A stretch of 64,000 bases of DNA, taken from assembly GCA_030062745.1 (NCBI GenBank), contig CP099850.1, forward strand, positions 10,607,538 through 10,671,537, read 5' to 3'. The notes beneath the pieces were generated by a model, which worked only from the letters and a program-made list of their open reading frames with translations, did not search any database and was not told where the DNA came from. Positions 59,964 through 64,000 of this stretch are shown here, piece after piece (the stretch's first letter is position 1; each line of letters begins with the position of its first letter). The stretch is from Capitulum mitella. Lineage: Eukaryota > Arthropoda > Thecostraca > Pollicipedomorpha > Pollicipedidae. Made by a program: the position numbers and the translations under genes.

Positions 59964-61353
59964 CACGGCGTTCCAGGAAGAGCGGACGGATTTAAATCGT
60001 TTATATTTTAGACAATGACTGGCATTGTAACAAGAATGATACATCGATGTAAAGAGCATTCTTTGTTCTTTTGCATCTGACCACTGTGTTCTCCATGCCC
60101 CTCTTATATTGGACGATGCATCACGTGTTCCATGCGGCCCCACCTCTCTACAAGAGCTGCACCGCCCGATCCTTTGCTGCTAGACTGGCGGCATGACACT
60201 TCTCTGACTTTGGATGAAAGGCTTTCACAGCCAATCTTATCCACGTTTTGGGCCTAGAATGGTTTTCGGGCTCTGGGTACACCTGCAACTTTAAGTACCC
60301 TCCCCTCTGACAGAAATCTGGGGAGAACGAAATCTGTTTGCCTCCTTCGATAAAATTAGTCGTGGTCAAAATCGCTCTCTGGGCCATCGTCTCACCTCCT
60401 TGGCCGCATATGCCGTCGTACGATACGCATACGTCGTCGTACGATCTTGCTGTAGCCACTGGCGTGACATATCTTCACCGCAAACATTCTTCAAAGCCTC
60501 ACAAAGCCTTTAAGGATCGCATTGTACTGTTTGGCCGCTACGGTAACTGCAGCCTCCCCGCTGCCCTGAAACCGGAAGAAGCCAATGATGCCTCGACTGC
60601 TGCTGGCTCACCAGGCGGTGCACTTTCCACTGTGCAGTGGTGCTTCGCGACCTCATCGGGAGTCTTGGTAGACGAAAAACGATAGTTTTGGTTGGTCACT
60701 TTACCGTGCAAATGAACATGCGCTTTGTTTCTAAAACAAATCTGGTCGATGAACGACGGGATGGAGTCGCACTTGCGTACGAACCAGGCACCGTAGGACA
60801 TGTGCGTGTTGTAATCGGTGGGTGAGAGCTTCTGATGTGAGCTCGCTTTGCGTGGGATCAGCTTGAACGCAGTGGTCTTGCTCTAGCCTATCTCCTGTTC
60901 TAGCCAAAGGATAGATTTATGAGAGTTCCGTAGCAAAGCCTATCTTGCTTTTGCAATGTCAGCCGGGGTCCTTTTGGCTCGTTTCCGTGGACTGACTTTA
61001 TCAGTCAGCTTTTTAGCGCTGCTCTTTGCGATAAACTTCTGTATATGGCGCAAAATCGCGTTTCTTGATGGCGAAAGGCAGCGTGTTTCAAACTGCAGCC
61101 TAAACATCCTTTGAGTCTCGACGACTGACTTTGCTTCGAAGTATCATTTCACTATCTATACTTTCTCGACCGCTGTGTTTGACAACATGGCCTCTCGAAA
61201 ATTGTTTAGACATGGAACGATATAGCAATGGTAAGGCTTTCAGAAAGTCATGTGCTTTTTTGTCGTTTCCTATAAAGGCCACTTTTTCAAGAGGAAATCT
61301 GCTCGTTTTATTGGAACTGCTGGTCGATCGAGCGACCTGACTAAAACAACCTG
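59964..61353 (-). mobile_element. Tc1/mariner-type element, array unit 2
   Basis: Same insertion as 54660-56031. It is flanked by TA (59962-59963 and 61354-61355), starts CACGGCGTTCC and ends AACAACCTG, where the unit 1 right end has AACACCCTG. It has about 20 extra bases overall. Confidence 0.75.
60113..61188 (-). pseudogene. Decayed IS630/Tc1-mariner DDE transposase, unit 2
   Basis: Paralogue of 54812-55889. It keeps FIDQICFRNKAHVHLHG, again without the expected acidic residues, so the loss of the catalytic Asp predates the duplication. It has its own extra changes and breaks. Confidence 0.7.
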
Positions 61354-62505
61354 TACATTTTCTGGAACAAAGGGCTAGTCAGGCATGTAGCCGCGATTTT
61401 CCTCTTGGGGGAGAAAAGTGAAATGTTGTCATACGCCACTGGCATACCACAAAGTTGAGGGGAAAAATAGCATTACTGGTCCCATATTTAACGCACAGGA
61501 AGAATAAAATATTTGATACCGTATTCCAGCGAAATCGCCAAATATCTAGTATAGACCGCATGGCTTATGGGAGCCATGGTCCCATCCCCCATTGGTTACC
61601 TGCCTGGGATTAGTGATCCCTGACAGGCTTTCAGTGTCAATTTATTTCTTACTTCTCCAGTTTCTGGAAAGCGCCCATTCCAAGGTGTGTTCATGTTCTG
61701 TGGCCCGTAAATGCGGTAACTTCTACCTTTCATGGTCCGAATATTCTTGCTTTGAAAGGCATACACTGTAAACAATGTTTGCCCTTTGAAAGATCACTTA
61801 TTTCATAAACATTTTAGACATAAAAATAGCGTTGGCAAAAAACACATTGACGGAAAATCTTTCGGGGAATTTCTCGAAATTTCCCCAAAAGTTCGAAAAA
61901 TTCGTCGACGTAATGATTTTGGGCTTCGGAATCATGCAGTGAGGAAAATACGTTCCTGCATGTTGCTTTCTTCGCGGGCTACAAAAGCAATTCGGATACC
62001 ATTTCACCCATTTCGTGCAGCAAGAACTACTGGAGAGAATCTGGGCAAAACCGTGTTTTTAAAGAGGACGTTGTTTTGATGTGCAATATGTTACAGGCCA
62101 TAGCTGAAATTTGTGCATAATGCATCGCAGATAATAGCTCTAATTATATGCAATACAGCACGCAGGTGCCTGTGACTGTTCTGGGCAACCTGGGCAGAAC
62201 CAAATATTGAAGGAGGACGTTGTTTCGATACACCATACATTGAGGGTCATAGCTGTAATTGATGCATAATATATAGATCACAGCTGTCTGTGATCGCACG
62301 ACAATTTAGGCAGGGCGTTCCCCGTTACAAACCGGCTCGTCATAACTTTCAACTTGACCTTGGCGGCAAGGTGGACTCGTTCGCGTCCCTGTGAGCTCCG
62401 ACCCCTCCCCTCTGTCGTCATGGACCCGCCCGTTTTTGGATCACATCCCATGGCGAGGAGGGGCCTGTAACCTGTGGACTACATCATCTCGAGCATCTCC
62501 GTAAC
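61354..62505. other. Intergenic DNA of array unit 2, no gene
   Basis: Paralogous to 56032-57211, including the dimeric repeat of about 150 bp at 62040-62285 and the promoter-proximal block from about 62300. Confidence 0.5.
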
Positions 62506-62572
62506 GGGCACTGCCCGAGGGGACACAAGAACCGATATAAAACGCCGGGCCAGGCCGGCAGGAGACACAGTT
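62506..62572 (+). promoter_or_regulatory. Core promoter, precursor gene copy 3
   Basis: GGGCACTGCCC at 62506-62516, TATAAAA at 62536-62542 and CAGTT at 62568-62572, with spacing conserved. The base pair just before the TATA differs (GATATAAAA against GGTATAAAA). Confidence 0.75.
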
Positions 62573-62595
62573 CGGGTCGAAGCCACAACAACATC

Positions 62596-64000
62596 ATGAA
62601 GTTCCTGGTGAGTGTTTCATTCGTCTCCTTCGCTGTTGTTCGGACGCTATTGTCGTTTGAGCTCGGTGCCATCCGTTTATCTCAATGTGAAGCACAGCGA
62701 TGTTTCTTGCATGAATGATGACAAAAAACAATGCCTGCCATTCTACGGTGCATTTCGATTTTTTGTCTATATGTTAGTGTCTTCAGAGACGTCAGCGTTA
62801 ACTCAATCGTAAAGAGACTTGCACCTGTCCATAGTGTGGTGAAACAAATGGCCACATCGAATGACTTGCATAAGTGCTGGAATGGACGTGTGCGGGTTAC
62901 ATTAGAGTTGAGAACTGCAGTCTCCGATGAGCCAGGCGGCTGAATGCCTCGGTTCCAGGTCCACTAATGGGGCCGGAGCACTCGAAGAGCGGTCGCGCGG
63001 CCATCTGTGCCATAACGCGTCGGTTGTGTTCGGCAGATTCTGCTGGCTCTGCTGGGCGCCGCCGCCGCCCAGTACAAGTTGTACACCGGCGTCTCGCCGT
63101 ACTTGGGGTACCACGCCCCTCTGACGTACCACGCCCCGCTGACGTACGCCGCCCACCCGTACGTGTTCGGCTCCCTGCCGTACTCCTTCAAGCCAGTTGA
63201 GGCCGAAGAGAAGAAGGAGGAGACGGTCGTCGAGGTGAGTGGCAGCAATGGCGAGGGACGGTCGGCCAGGAGAGAGGACGTCCGTGCTTTAAGTTGTCCA
63301 CGATAAGGACTTGTCGTAGCCGGTAGATAGCTGTAATGGCGACGTCAATTCAAACCGTTTCAGCCTGGGAACATAATTTGTCTTCCGTGAAATCGCATTT
63401 ACAATCCGGTGTCCTGTTGCAATTTATTCAGCTGATTACCAAAGACTGTTAATTTGCGTCTTGAATCACCATGATACGATGGAAAAGAAATAGCACAGAA
63501 GAAATAGAAGACATACGAGGATCGTTGAAAATCCATTTCATCTTACCCGTGCTGGACATTTTGATGCGTAGCAAAATAATAATAACACTCTGTGTATTGC
63601 AGGCCAGGTCGAAGCGTTCGGCTGATGAAGACCAGAAGGCTGACGATGCCACCCTGATCTCCACCTACGCTGCCCACCCTCTCACCTACACTGCCGGCTA
63701 CCCGTACGCCTACAGTGGCTACCATGCGCCTACCGTCTACAGCGGCGCCTACGCTTACAACCATCCGTTGGCCTACAGTGCGTACAACGCCTTCACGCCC
63801 GTCGTCCACTCCCTGAAGAAACGTGATGTCTCCGAGGCTGACCAGAAGGCTGATGATGCCACCTTCATCTCCACCTACGCTGCCCACCCTCTCACCTACA
63901 GCGGTGCTGTCCCGTACGCCCGCGGTTACTATGCTTCTCCGTACGTGTACAGTACTCCGGCCAGCACCGCACACTACACCTACAACGCCTACCCCTACCA
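62596..64000 (+). CDS. Secreted Tyr/His-rich multi-module precursor, copy 3 (cut by window end)
   Basis: Exons 62596-62607, 63037-63234 and 63603 to the window end. The last 22 coding bases are missing only because the window stops. Introns are 429 and 368 bases, phase 0, donors GTGAGT. Exon 2 is identical to copy 2. Within module 2 it matches copy 1 at 111 and 117-118, copy 2 at 123 and 137, and has its own Ala at 127 and 130, so the copies share variants in a mosaic. Module 3 is identical as far as it can be read. The ATG context is ACATCATGA where the others have ACAACATGA. Confidence 0.9.

Larger units (their letters stand above)
51688..64000. repeat. Tandem segmental duplication, period of about 5.3 kb, 2.3 units in view
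   Basis: Unit 1 runs from about 51688 to 56995, unit 2 to about 62290, and unit 3 is cut by the window end. TATA boxes at 51943, 57242 and 62536 give periods of 5299 and 5294. Homology covers genes, introns, intergenic DNA and the Tc1/mariner element. The sequence left of about 51688 differs from the end of units 1 and 2, which sets the 5' boundary of the array. Units differ by scattered substitutions and small indels (for example about 33 extra bases near 61230). Confidence 0.93.

Overview
The window is eukaryotic and mostly non-coding: introns with GT-AG boundaries, long dinucleotide microsatellites, minisatellites and several classes of transposable element. It is probably an arthropod. 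The reasons are a TATA plus CAGT-type initiator core promoter, a tandem family of secreted tyrosine-rich proteins cut at basic sites (a style common in crustacean cuticle-type proteins), and a Tc1/mariner transposase of a type widespread in arthropods. A marine crustacean is my best guess, but I cannot name the organism.

Layout. At 1-372 lies the right end of a piggyBac-like non-autonomous element. At 1220-1902 (minus) two consecutive exons of a C2HC zinc-finger gene splice in frame. From 2 to 46 kb I see no other convincing complete gene. That stretch holds GC-rich islands (about 4.4, 14.0, 18.6, 24.1, 30.6 and 43.8 kb), minisatellites (3.6, 7.7 and 14.6 kb), large CT/GA and TA microsatellites (5.8, 12.6, 13.1, 28.8, 34 and 38 kb), a tRNA-derived SINE (17.7 kb), a foldback-like inverted array (27.0-27.7 kb), dimeric repeats carrying AGGTCA hexamers (28.5 and 40.7 kb) and a few isolated exon candidates (27.9, 29.8 and 50.9 kb).

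At 46.6-49.5 kb two Penelope-like retroelement fragments with a GIY-YIG endonuclease remnant sit head to head. One is interrupted by a 1.2-kb piggyBac-like element flanked by TTAA, and that element may itself carry a hAT-like insertion. The other arm keeps the empty TTAA site, so the insertion can be read directly.

From about 51.69 kb to the window end runs a tandem array with a period of about 5.3 kb. Each unit holds one three-exon gene for a 209-residue secreted precursor: signal peptide, tyrosine/histidine/proline-rich module 1, RSKR site, module 2, KKR site, module 3. Units one and two also hold a decayed 1.4-kb Tc1/mariner element, inserted before the array duplicated. Copies 1 and 2 are complete and copy 3 lacks only its last 22 coding bases. 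The three promoters are nearly identical, so co-expression is likely. The shared ends of the genes look homogenised by gene conversion, while module 2 varies. This array is the most interesting system in the window.
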